The notes under the pieces were generated by a model, which was not told where the DNA came from, ran no database searches, and saw nothing but the letters and a program-made list of their open reading frames with translations. 18,960 bases of DNA from CAYSND01 sp964642235 (GTDB lineage Bacteria; Bacteroidota; Bacteroidia; Bacteroidales; UBA932). Position numbers and translations under genes: made by a program. Position 1 is the first letter of the stretch. Each line of letters starts with the position of its first letter. Below, piece by piece: positions 6,663-15,050 of the stretch. The stretch spans positions 1 through 18,960 of the forward strand of contig CAZXOP010000028.1 of NCBI GenBank assembly GCA_964642235.1. Reading direction: 5' to 3'.

Positions 6663-9600
6663 ATGCTTGGATATATGAAACGGCCATTATTTACTTCATT
6701 TTTTACAATAGTTCTTTATTGTTGTTTGCTCTTTCCAAGCAAAGCTTCTGCACAGATATATAGTGTGAAAAACTACTCGGTAGAGGATGGTCTTACCACT
6801 AACTCTTTTAATGACATTACTCAGGGCAAAGTGGGTAGAATGTGGTTTGCTTCCGACAATGGCATCTCTCAATATGATGGGCTTAACTGGTCCCATTTTG
6901 ATAAAAACACAAGATATGCCAAGCTATTTTGTGGCAAAGATGGTACTATTTGGGCTGCTCCTGTCTCTATTCATAATGATATCTTTTGTTTTAAGTTTTA
7001 TGAAGTTGTTGAAAAAATACCCCCTCCCGAAATAGATAAAAAGGAGAAGATTTTTATTAGTTCTCTTATTGTAGATGATAATAGCGATAAACCTGTGATC
7101 TATTTAGGCACGAATAATGGGTTATATCTCTATAAAAATGGCGTATGGGAGCATTATACTTCTCAAAACGGGTTAATGCATGATCAGGTTAATACAATGT
7201 CTTTTTATGAAGGTAAGTTATATCTCTGCACTCATGGAGGTCTCTCTATCTTTAACAATGGTTATTTTGATAATAGTTTAGGTGAATCATTAATGTCACA
7301 AGACAAAAGACCTAATGCCCTCTATTTTGAAAAAACAGGCTCTTCTCCTATGAAGATGTGGGTAATTGGGAACTATTATCTTGGGTATATAATAGACAAT
7401 CAATTAACAATCGTTGAAAAGGATTTATCTCGGCTTCCACGCTATGATTATAATAGTAGTCGCTACTTTATTAACAAGGGAAACGAAGAGGATCTTCTCC
7501 TTGTGGGAAATCGTAATAACGGATATATCTACAGAAAGTCAACAAAAGAGTTTTTCCCTCTATTGCAAGATAATGGATTCCAAGGGGATGGGTGCAGTGC
7601 TTTGTTTATCGACAGGGAGGGAAACTTGTGGAGAACATGGAAAAGGGGTATAGATAAGCTGAATAATATTAATATTTTCTCTTATAATACAAGCAACGGA
7701 CTTCTCGAAAATGAAGTTTCCGCCATTTTCGAATACGCCCCCGGAAAACTACTATTAGGTCACAATAATGGAATTACTTTTTTTAGTAAAGACTCTATAA
7801 AGAGTATTAAATTTGACAACATGGGTAACACCGTGCGTGGAAATTTAAGAGTTATGAAGTTTTGTAGAGATAAAAATGGTACCATTTGGTTTGCATCTTC
7901 AAATCATGGAGTTGGTAAGCTTGACCTCTCCGGCCACATAACTTGGTTCCATAATTTATTTAATATGAACATCTGCTCCATTAACGTAGATGATGATGGT
8001 CTATTATGGATAACATCTGATAGCGGTGTTTTTACTATAAAAAATGGAGATTTTCACAACCCTACAAATCTGGGGTTAATTACAACGTTTTATAGAGAGG
8101 TCTTTATAATTGAAAACGTTCCCTATTTTACCTCCCCCTCAGGCATTATTACTCTTAAAGATGGTAAGCCATTAAAAATCTCTATAAATAATAATATTAA
8201 TGCCAATGATGTATATTGTATTCATAAAGCTCCTTCAGGGGAGATTCTTGTTGGGGGCAAAGATGGATTATATAGAATTAAGAACAACTCTTTGGAGAGG
8301 TATGATAAGTTAGTTATTGATAACTATGTCTATTCTATGATTATAGATAAACATAATAACTACTGGTTTGGAACCGATAATGGAGTAGTTAAATGGGATG
8401 GAAATAAGAAGAAATCTTATGTTAAAGCAAACGGACTCTCCGGTCTTGAAACGAACCGTTCTGCTCTTTTAGAAGATTCTTTTGGAAATATTTGGGTCGG
8501 GACCAACTCCGGGCTCTCCTGTCTTAGAGCCGATTTTACTGAGAGAGAGGTTCCAATCCCAGAGGTCCATTTAGTGGATGCTGAGGACCCCGATGGAAAT
8601 AAATACCCCCTCTCAAAAGAGAGCACCATAAAAAGAGGCACCAAGTCTTTGTTGTTTAATTTCAGGGCGTTATCTTTTTATAATGAGGCGTTCCTGAGGT
8701 ATAGAATAAAATTGGAAGGGGTAGATGAGGAGTGGATGGAGATAAGCCAACAGCATATTGATAAAATAAGATATACTAATCTCTCCCCGGGTAAATATAT
8801 ATTTCATGTCTCTGCAAAGAATATTTCCGGTGATTGGAGTAAAGTATATTCGTCTGCCACTATTACTATTGACTCTCCTATCTATAACAAGTGGTGGTTT
8901 ATTATTCTCTCTATATTATTTATATTGTTTGCCTTTTACTTGTTCTATCAATGGTATATTAGTAGAATATACCTTAAAACCCTTGAAAAGAAAGTTGAGG
9001 AGAGGACCGCTTCGCTAAAAGAGACTGAGATGGAGTTAAGAAACACTCAGTCCATGTTAGAGGAGAAGGTAAGGGAGAGGACTGAAAACCTTGAGAAAGC
9101 GAATGAACAATTACAGGAGATAAACAACTCTAAAGATAGGTTCTTCTCCATAATTGCTCACGATTTAAGATCTCCTTTTGTCGGGTTAATAGGGTATTCG
9201 GAAGTGCTTAAAAATGATGCTCACACTCTTTCTAAAGAGGATATTGTAGAGTATTCAGAGAATCTTTATAATATTATTAAGAGTACTTATAACCTTCTGG
9301 AAAACCTGTTAAACTGGTCTTTAATACAGATACACAGGATGCCCTTTAAGAGACAAATAATTGATTTTCAATCTATTGTAAGCACTGTTTTCCAAACATT
9401 AGAAGCCAACTCAAAAACTAAAAAAATCTCTCTATTTAATGAGGTTCCTCCCGAAAGTTACATCTATGTCGATAAAGATATGATTAATCTTATAATTCGT
9501 AATCTTGTTTCAAATGCCATAAAATACTCTAATCCTAATGGTTTCGTAAGAGTTTATTGCCGACCAAATGCTAAGGGTATAGAGATTATCGTGGAAGATG

Positions 9601-9812
9601 ACGGCATAGGTATTAGAAAAGATGCTATTGAGAGACTCTTCTCTATTAAATTTAGCTCCTCAACTATGGGGACAGCAAATGAGAAAGGGACCGGGTTAGG
9701 GCTTATGCTTGTAAAAGAGATGGTTGATTTACACAAGGGGGAGATATTTGTAACAAGCGAACTCGGTTTAGGCTCCTCTTTCCATCTCATTTTCCCAAAA
9801 GAGAGTCTATAA
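6663..9812 (+). CDS. Propeller-type sensor histidine kinase (Reg_prop, Y_Y_Y, HisKA, HATPase_c)
   Basis: This 1049-residue protein would sense a periplasmic ligand and autophosphorylate. Its signal peptide ends near SKASAQ. About nine two-component-regulator propeller blades follow (roughly 30-640), with recurring units such as IWVGTNSGLSCL, LWITSDSGVFTI and WFGTDNGVVKWDG. A Y_Y_Y domain (about 670-735) and one membrane helix (about 744-766) come next. A coiled coil with two similar heptad blocks, KKVEERTASL and EKVRERTENL, leads to HisKA with H box AHDLRSP (His833). The HATPase domain has N box NLVSNAIKYS (from Asn947), G1 DDGIGI (Asp980) and G2 GTGLGL (1009-1014). It resembles hybrid two-component sensors but ends after the ATPase domain, with no receiver or AraC-type domain, and no response regulator gene lies nearby. 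An ATG at 6675 (MKRPLF) is an equally good start. It overlaps the convergent glycosyltransferase gene by 6 bases. Confidence 0.93.
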   Translation: MLGYMKRPLFTSFFTIVLYCCLLFPSKASAQIYSVKNYSVEDGLTTNSFNDITQGKVGRMWFASDNGISQYDGLNWSHFDKNTRYAKLFCGKDGTIWAAPVSIHNDIFCFKFYEVVEKIPPPEIDKKEKIFISSLIVDDNSDKPVIYLGTNNGLYLYKNGVWEHYTSQNGLMHDQVNTMSFYEGKLYLCTHGGLSIFNNGYFDNSLGESLMSQDKRPNALYFEKTGSSPMKMWVIGNYYLGYIIDNQLTIVEKDLSRLPRYDYNSSRYFINKGNEEDLLLVGNRNNGYIYRKSTKEFFPLLQDNGFQGDGCSALFIDREGNLWRTWKRGIDKLNNINIFSYNTSNGLLENEVSAIFEYAPGKLLLGHNNGITFFSKDSIKSIKFDNMGNTVRGNLRVMKFCRDKNGTIWFASSNHGVGKLDLSGHITWFHNLFNMNICSINVDDDGLLWITSDSGVFTIKNGDFHNPTNLGLITTFYREVFIIENVPYFTSPSGIITLKDGKPLKISINNNINANDVYCIHKAPSGEILVGGKDGLYRIKNNSLERYDKLVIDNYVYSMIIDKHNNYWFGTDNGVVKWDGNKKKSYVKANGLSGLETNRSALLEDSFGNIWVGTNSGLSCLRADFTEREVPIPEVHLVDAEDPDGNKYPLSKESTIKRGTKSLLFNFRALSFYNEAFLRYRIKLEGVDEEWMEISQQHIDKIRYTNLSPGKYIFHVSAKNISGDWSKVYSSATITIDSPIYNKWWFIILSILFILFAFYLFYQWYISRIYLKTLEKKVEERTASLKETEMELRNTQSMLEEKVRERTENLEKANEQLQEINNSKDRFFSIIAHDLRSPFVGLIGYSEVLKNDAHTLSKEDIVEYSENLYNIIKSTYNLLENLLNWSLIQIHRMPFKRQIIDFQSIVSTVFQTLEANSKTKKISLFNEVPPESYIYVDKDMINLIIRNLVSNAIKYSNPNGFVRVYCRPNAKGIEIIVEDDGIGIRKDAIERLFSIKFSSSTMGTANEKGTGLGLMLVKEMVDLHKGEIFVTSELGLGSSFHLIFPKESL

Positions 9813-11129
9813 CTTTTCGAAAAGAGTTATCATTTCTGATGTAAGGTGACGACGAGAATAGTGGGATATTGCCACTTCTCCTTTTACAGATTTTATCCCC
9901 ACATACCCTTCCAAATAGGAGTTATAGAGATCATCAATAGCCTTAGAAAGGGACTCTTCCTCCTCCCAGTCAAAAGAGAACCCTGATCCTGTCTTTTTAA
10001 TCATTCGGGCTAACTCCCCGGTAGGGGTGCAGAAAGCCATAATCGGTCTGCAAGAGGCAAGGTATTCAAAAAACTTACCCGTAAGTATTGCTTCTGCCTC
10101 AGGCTCTCGCCTTAAAGGGAGAAGAAGCACTTGAGACCTCCTTTGCCAGATAGAGATTTCGTTATGTGGGAGGTATCCGATATTTTCTAAATTCTCGCTA
10201 AGTCCATTTTCTAATATGGCATCCAAAACCTCTTTATCTGTCCTTCCTATTAGTCTTATAACTAAATCTTTCTTAAACGAAGCCTCTTTTTTACATTTTT
10301 CTCCAAGCAGATACCAGAGTTTTAATGGGTTCCCTGAAGAGGTAAGGAGCCCGGTGTGCGTTATACAAAACTTCTTATCAATCTCCACTTTAGTATCAGG
10401 AAAATCCTCCTCGTCGAAACCATTTGGAATATTATAAAACTTATCTAATGATGTTCCGGGCGATACAAGCTCCTGTAACTCTCTCATTATATAATCAGTA
10501 ACAGTTACCACCATATCTGCTTCATCAAGTACTGACCTCTCTAAAAGAGCTTGCTTCTTAGCTACCCGGCCTATCATAGGAAGATACTTAAAGTAAAAAA
10601 TCTTAGTCCATGGATCACGAAAGTCTGCAATCCAAGGAATCCCTGTTGCCTCCCTAACCCCCTTACCAATAAGGTGCATAGAGTGAGGAGGTCCTGTAGT
10701 TACTATAATATCCACAGGGTGCTCTTTAAGATACTTCGTCAAAAACTTGATTGATGGTTTTACCCAAGAGGCACGAGGATCAGGGACGAAAAAGTTTGCT
10801 CTAATCCAAAGAGAGAGTTTCTCTTTCCAATTTTTATCTTTAGAGTCGTTTATTGGATTAATGGCTCCGGCACCGGATGACCCCTTTTTTCCAACTAATT
10901 TTTTGTAAATGGAGTATGGCTCCCTAATGGGACGTTTAATGATTTCGGCTATTTCAGGAATATCTCTCTCTAACGAAGAGTCTATAGAAATCTGTTCAGG
11001 GTTAGATGGAGTGTAAATAACAGGCTGCCACCCCATTCGAGAGAGGTATTTAGAGAATTTAACCCATCTCTGAACTCCTGATCCACCTGTTGGTGACCAA
11101 TAATAGGTTATGATTAGAACGCGCCTCAC
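9807..11129 (-). CDS. Glycosyltransferase, GT4 family (GT-B fold)
   Basis: This 440-residue cytoplasmic enzyme should transfer a sugar from a nucleotide donor, probably to a surface glycan or lipid-linked acceptor. The N-terminal Rossmann half begins MRRVLIITYYWSPTGGSGVQ, typical of Bacteroidota GT4 proteins, with the glycine-rich GGSGVQR acceptor-side loop and later IVTTGPPHSMHLIG and WIADFRDPW. The C-terminal donor half carries ITHTGLL, LENIGYLPHNEI and the donor-site helix AILTGKFFEYLASCRPI. The start is GTG at 11127-11129, which overlaps the stop of the upstream lipoprotein gene as GTGA, indicating translational coupling. The two probably work on the same envelope structure, but sugar, acceptor and linkage cannot be read from the sequence. 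The 3' end overlaps the convergent kinase gene by 6 bases. Confidence 0.9.
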   Translation of the reverse strand: MRRVLIITYYWSPTGGSGVQRWVKFSKYLSRMGWQPVIYTPSNPEQISIDSSLERDIPEIAEIIKRPIREPYSIYKKLVGKKGSSGAGAINPINDSKDKNWKEKLSLWIRANFFVPDPRASWVKPSIKFLTKYLKEHPVDIIVTTGPPHSMHLIGKGVREATGIPWIADFRDPWTKIFYFKYLPMIGRVAKKQALLERSVLDEADMVVTVTDYIMRELQELVSPGTSLDKFYNIPNGFDEEDFPDTKVEIDKKFCITHTGLLTSSGNPLKLWYLLGEKCKKEASFKKDLVIRLIGRTDKEVLDAILENGLSENLENIGYLPHNEISIWQRRSQVLLLPLRREPEAEAILTGKFFEYLASCRPIMAFCTPTGELARMIKKTGSGFSFDWEEEESLSKAIDDLYNSYLEGYVGIKSVKGEVAISHYSRRHLTSEMITLFEKL

Positions 11130-12295
11130 TTAATAAGAGCCTTATATAGAACTCTAACTGAAGAGCGAAGGAACATATTTTCATCATCTATATATTCAGG
11201 ATTGCATCCGTTGGTCATAACGACTATACCCCATTTCTGTTGAGGATGAAAAATCATTACACTATAGAGTCCGTAAGCCGAACCTGTATGCCCTTTGGCA
11301 AAAGTATTTGGGATCCAATCAGAAAATGTACGGATAGCAAGCCCATACCCTTTCCCATAAATATCTTTTTCTCCTCTCCAAACTTCGGATTGCATAAGCT
11401 TAGAACTCTCCTCTGAGATAATACGGACTCCGTTATATTCACCATAGTTAATATGCATCATCATATATTTAGCCAAGTCTGTGGCAGAGATTTTAACTCC
11501 CCCTGTGGGAGAAAAAATAGGTGTGCTATACCCCATAATATATGTTTTCATCTCTTCCGAACGACTTTTATAAGCATTTTCCGCACGGACAAATTTCTTA
11601 AGTGAATCTTCATACTCATAAAGTGGAACGAAGCGGGCAGCATCTAATGAATCCACATTATGTCCCCCATAAAGACCGAGCTTCTCAATAACATTCTTTT
11701 TTACATACTCATCAAAACGGACTCCTGTCACCTTTTCAAGAATTGCTCCGGCAAGATTAAACCCAAGATTACAATATTGATAGTCGCTCCCCGGCTCCCA
11801 TTCATTAAATGACCCTTTGCAATCCCCTGAAACGGCAGGGTTAATATGATCTAAAGTAAAGTACCCTTCCGCATCACTAAGGCTTGAGGTATGGGAGAGA
11901 ATCATCTTTAGAGTAATAACCTTATCCGGGAAATAGGGGCTTCTAACACTGAATCCAATGAGGTCACTCACATCGTCATCCAAAGAGATTTTACCCTGCT
12001 CCACAAGCTGCATAAGTGCCGTGGCAGTGAAGGACTTAGAGATGGAGGCTATCCTGAAAATATCGGTTTCGGAGAGGAGGGTACTATCTTCGAGCGATTT
12101 CACCCCAAAAGATTTATTATAGATTATTTCATTGTTTTTTACAACCACAGCGGCTACTCCGATAACATCGTTTTTTTCTACGATTTTAGACATGGCCCTG
12201 TCTGCATTTTGCTCCGGGGTGGAACAAGAGGCTAAAAATAGAAGGGATAGCGCAACTGACGCTAGTATCACCCTTCGTAAAGATGTATTTGACAT
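11126..12295 (-). CDS. Serine hydrolase lipoprotein, beta-lactamase/class C (PF00144) family
   Basis: This 389-residue protein carries a lipoprotein signal beginning MSNTSLRRVILAS with lipobox LASC (Cys24), so it is probably anchored in the envelope. The PF00144 catalytic motifs are present: SISK (Ser84 nucleophile, Lys87), YCN (174-176), and HTG (336-338) in the place of the KTG triad, a common variant in this family. Members include class C beta-lactamases, D-amino acid peptidases and esterases; the sequence alone does not tell them apart, and a resistance role should not be assumed. The frame is open to an ATG at 12326-12328, but that lies upstream of the start expected from the -7 boxes at 12318-12333 and adds 11 residues before the signal, so the ATG at 12293-12295 is chosen. 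It is the first gene of an operon with the overlapping glycosyltransferase gene. Confidence 0.92.
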   Translation of the reverse strand: MSNTSLRRVILASVALSLLFLASCSTPEQNADRAMSKIVEKNDVIGVAAVVVKNNEIIYNKSFGVKSLEDSTLLSETDIFRIASISKSFTATALMQLVEQGKISLDDDVSDLIGFSVRSPYFPDKVITLKMILSHTSSLSDAEGYFTLDHINPAVSGDCKGSFNEWEPGSDYQYCNLGFNLAGAILEKVTGVRFDEYVKKNVIEKLGLYGGHNVDSLDAARFVPLYEYEDSLKKFVRAENAYKSRSEEMKTYIMGYSTPIFSPTGGVKISATDLAKYMMMHINYGEYNGVRIISEESSKLMQSEVWRGEKDIYGKGYGLAIRTFSDWIPNTFAKGHTGSAYGLYSVMIFHPQQKWGIVVMTNGCNPEYIDDENMFLRSSVRVLYKALIK

Positions 12296-12317
12296 ATTTT
12301 TAAGGAGTTTTAGAAAA

Positions 12318-12333
12318 CAAAGATACAAAGATA
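12318..12333 (-). promoter_or_regulatory. Two tandem -7 boxes (TATCTTTG) for the hydrolase-glycosyltransferase operon
   Basis: On the minus strand TATCTTTG occurs twice back to back (12333-12326 and 12325-12318), each an exact TAnnTTTG match. Starts would fall near 12319 and 12311, both downstream of the ATG at 12328 and upstream of the ATG at 12295, which decides the gene start. They lie in the 71-bp gap shared with the divergent mutS promoter. Confidence 0.6.
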
Positions 12334-12353
12334 ATATTTTAACGAATTTTCGC

Positions 12354-12361
12354 TACTTTTG
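12354..12361 (+). promoter_or_regulatory. -7 box TACTTTTG immediately upstream of mutS
   Basis: TACTTTTG is an exact TAnnTTTG match and ends only five bases before the mutS ATG at 12367. With the usual spacing the transcript would begin at or next to the ATG, that is, a leaderless or near-leaderless mRNA. No strong -33 element is visible. Confidence 0.5.
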
Positions 12362-12366
12362 TATGA

Positions 12367-15042
12367 ATGATTGCAGGAAAGAAAATAGTAGAAACGCCTC
12401 TTATGAAGCAATACTTCGCGGTAAAAGCAGAATACCCCGAAGCGATTTTGCTATTTAGAGTGGGGGATTTTTATGAAACTTACGGAGAAGATGCTGTTAC
12501 TGCGAGTAAAATTCTCGGAATAGTTCTTACCAAAAGGGCAAATGGAGCAGCCGCCTCTGTTGAAATGGCAGGGTTTCCCCATCACTCTATCGACACATAT
12601 CTCCCAAAACTGGTCAGAGCGGGACATAAAGTGGCCGTCTGTGACCAGCTTGAAGACCCTAAACTCGCCAAGAAGATAGTCAAAAGAGGTGTTACGGAGC
12701 TCGTTACCCCCGGAGTGGCATATAATGAGCAACTTCTTCCCCAGAAAGAGAACAATTATTTAGCTTCGCTCTTCTTCGAAAAAGAGCGCGCAGGGGTAGC
12801 GTTTCTCGATATCTCCACCGGGGACTTTCGCATCTCCGAGGGGACTCTCGAATATATCGAGATGCTTCTTTCAAGTTTCTCCCCAAAGGAGATTCTAGTG
12901 CAGAAAGGGTTTGAGAAGGGTTTTAGGGAGCGTTTTTCAGATTTTAAGTACTACCTCTCTTCCATGGAAGAGTGGGCTTTTGTCTTTGAATCCTCATACC
13001 AAAAACTCCTGAAGCACTTTGGTCTTACCTCCCTCAAAGGGTTCGGTGTGGAGAGACTCACCCTCGGACTTACTGCCGCAGGTGCGGCATTGTTTTACCT
13101 TGAAAACAATCAGCAGGCACGTTCTGAACTCCATCCAACTCGTGGTTTGAGCCATATCTGCTCCATTTCGAGGATAGACGAAGGGGAGTTTGTCTGGCTT
13201 GACCGTTTTACAATAAGAAATCTTGAGATTACATCACCTGTCTCCCCGGATGGCACCTCACTTTTGGATGTAATAGATAAATGCTCCTGCGCAATGGGGG
13301 GAAGGCTGCTTAGGGCTTGGATAACAATGCCTTCTAAAAAACTTTCGGAGATAGCTTCACGCCACGATGTCGTGGAAACCCTCCTTTCAGACAGGGATAC
13401 AATGAAATCCCTCTGCGAAAAAATCTCCGCACTTGGGGATCTTGAAAGGATTGTTTCACGTGCAGCAGCAGGGAGAATAACCCCACGAGAGGCTCTCCAA
13501 CTCCGCAGGGGGTTAGATCTGGTGCTTCCCATTAAAAAGAGTGCCCACGAAGCAGCTTCGCACTCTCCTAAACGCAAAGCTCTGATAGAACTTGTAGATG
13601 GTCTTGATGATTGTATTGAACTTCGAAGGAGACTTGCAGGGACTCTCTCAAATGAGCCTGCGGCTCAAATAGGAAAAGGGGACGTGATAGCAGCGGGGGT
13701 AAATAGTGACTTGGACGAGTTGAGGAATATTGTTCATAACGGGAAGAAAATTTTGCTCGAAATTCAGGAAAGGGAGACTCAAAGAACCGGAATCTCCTCA
13801 TTAAAAATAAGTTATAACAATGTTTTTGGTTACTACTTAGAGGTACGCAATACCCACAAGGATAAAGTTCCCCCTGAGTGGATTAGAAAACAGACGCTTG
13901 TTAGTGCGGAGAGGTATATTACCCAGGAACTGAAAGAGTATGAGGAGAAGATTTTCGGAGCAGAAGAGAAAATTGTTTCATTGGAACAGAGTATCTTTTC
14001 TAAGTTAATACTTGACATTCAGGAAAATATCCCGACCATCCAGAAGAACTCCCGTATTATTGCCAAGCTTGACTGCCTCCTCTCTTTTGCTCTTTGTGCA
14101 GAGGAGTTTGATTATTGTCGTCCGGAGATGAACGATAGCAGAAGGATTGAAATTAAGCAGGGGAGGCACCCTGTCATCGAAAGAAATATGCCCGAGGGGG
14201 AGAGATATATCGCCAATGACCTCTTACTCGACAGCGACTCTCAACAGATAATCATCTTGACAGGTCCTAATATGTCGGGTAAATCTGCTTTGCTGAGACA
14301 GACTGCTCTTATAGTACTAATGGCTCAAATAGGCTCTTTCGTCCCGGCATCTGCCGCACAGATCGGATATGCCGATAAAATCTTTACACGAGTAGGGGCT
14401 TCCGATAATATTTCGAGAGGGGAATCTACTTTTATGGTAGAGATGTTAGAGACTGCTACCATTCTGCATAACCTCTCTCCACGTTCACTACTCCTTTTGG
14501 ATGAGATAGGGCGCGGAACTAGTACCTACGATGGAATGTCTATCGCCTGGGCTATCGTAGAGTATCTTCATCAGAGAGGAGATGGATCTAAAACTCTATT
14601 TGCCACCCATTATCATGAACTCAATGAGCTTCAAGAGCTCTTCCCGCGTGTGAAAAATTTCCATATTTCAGTAAAAGAGATTGAGGGAAAAATTCTCTTT
14701 TTACGCCTTCTCTGTGAGGGGGGAGTGGCTCATAGTTTCGGGATTCATGTTGCTAAACTTGCAGGGATGCCTCGCGAAGTGGTTCACTCTGCCGAAAAAG
14801 TACTTAAAAAACTTGAGGAGAACTCCGAGCAGCCACGAGATGGTCACAAAAGAGGATTCCCAGGTAAGAAGTCCCATCATACCACCTCCCATCCCGAGCC
14901 GATACAACTCTCTCTTTTTCAGTTTGAAGATCCCCTATTGGCAGAGATTAGAAATACCCTTAAAGAGATAGACCTAAATCAAATGTCACCTTTGGATACT
15001 TTTGATTTAATTAGAGATTTGAAGAAAAAAATAGGATTATAA
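12367..15042 (+). CDS. mutS: DNA mismatch repair protein MutS
   Basis: MutS recognises mispaired bases and starts mismatch repair together with MutL. The 891-residue protein is full length for MutS1. Domain I (about 10-120) begins ETPLMKQYFAVKAEYP and holds the mismatch-reading F-x-E motif in GDFYETYG (Phe35, Glu37). The connector, lever and clamp domains run to about 575. The ATPase domain has Walker A GPNMSGKS (633-640), Walker B LLLLDEIGRGTST (Asp712, Glu713), then TYDGMSIAWAIVEYLH and FATHYHEL. After a hydrophilic linker the tail carries QLSLF (847-851), a good match to the beta-clamp binding pentapeptide. The ATG is chosen because the next Met (residue 13) would cut into the conserved TPLMKQY. 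No mutL lies in the window. The permease gene follows after 8 bases and may be cotranscribed. G+C appears higher than in the ATPase and kinase genes. Confidence 0.98.
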   Translation: MIAGKKIVETPLMKQYFAVKAEYPEAILLFRVGDFYETYGEDAVTASKILGIVLTKRANGAAASVEMAGFPHHSIDTYLPKLVRAGHKVAVCDQLEDPKLAKKIVKRGVTELVTPGVAYNEQLLPQKENNYLASLFFEKERAGVAFLDISTGDFRISEGTLEYIEMLLSSFSPKEILVQKGFEKGFRERFSDFKYYLSSMEEWAFVFESSYQKLLKHFGLTSLKGFGVERLTLGLTAAGAALFYLENNQQARSELHPTRGLSHICSISRIDEGEFVWLDRFTIRNLEITSPVSPDGTSLLDVIDKCSCAMGGRLLRAWITMPSKKLSEIASRHDVVETLLSDRDTMKSLCEKISALGDLERIVSRAAAGRITPREALQLRRGLDLVLPIKKSAHEAASHSPKRKALIELVDGLDDCIELRRRLAGTLSNEPAAQIGKGDVIAAGVNSDLDELRNIVHNGKKILLEIQERETQRTGISSLKISYNNVFGYYLEVRNTHKDKVPPEWIRKQTLVSAERYITQELKEYEEKIFGAEEKIVSLEQSIFSKLILDIQENIPTIQKNSRIIAKLDCLLSFALCAEEFDYCRPEMNDSRRIEIKQGRHPVIERNMPEGERYIANDLLLDSDSQQIIILTGPNMSGKSALLRQTALIVLMAQIGSFVPASAAQIGYADKIFTRVGASDNISRGESTFMVEMLETATILHNLSPRSLLLLDEIGRGTSTYDGMSIAWAIVEYLHQRGDGSKTLFATHYHELNELQELFPRVKNFHISVKEIEGKILFLRLLCEGGVAHSFGIHVAKLAGMPREVVHSAEKVLKKLEENSEQPRDGHKRGFPGKKSHHTTSHPEPIQLSLFQFEDPLLAEIRNTLKEIDLNQMSPLDTFDLIRDLKKKIGL

Positions 15043-15050
15043 ACGATTTA

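Noticed and set aside
6663..9812. Calling the propeller kinase a full hybrid two-component system
   Set aside because: The protein ends right after the HATPase domain; no receiver or AraC helix-turn-helix is present in it or next to it.
11126..12295. Calling the PF00144 protein a class C beta-lactamase (ampC)
   Set aside because: The family includes many esterases and peptidases; HTG replaces KTG and the protein is a lipoprotein in an operon with a glycosyltransferase, so resistance cannot be claimed.
13110..13577. 155-codon open frame on the minus strand inside mutS
   Set aside because: It lies wholly within the conserved mutS coding sequence, shows no recognisable domain and has no promoter; it is a shadow frame.
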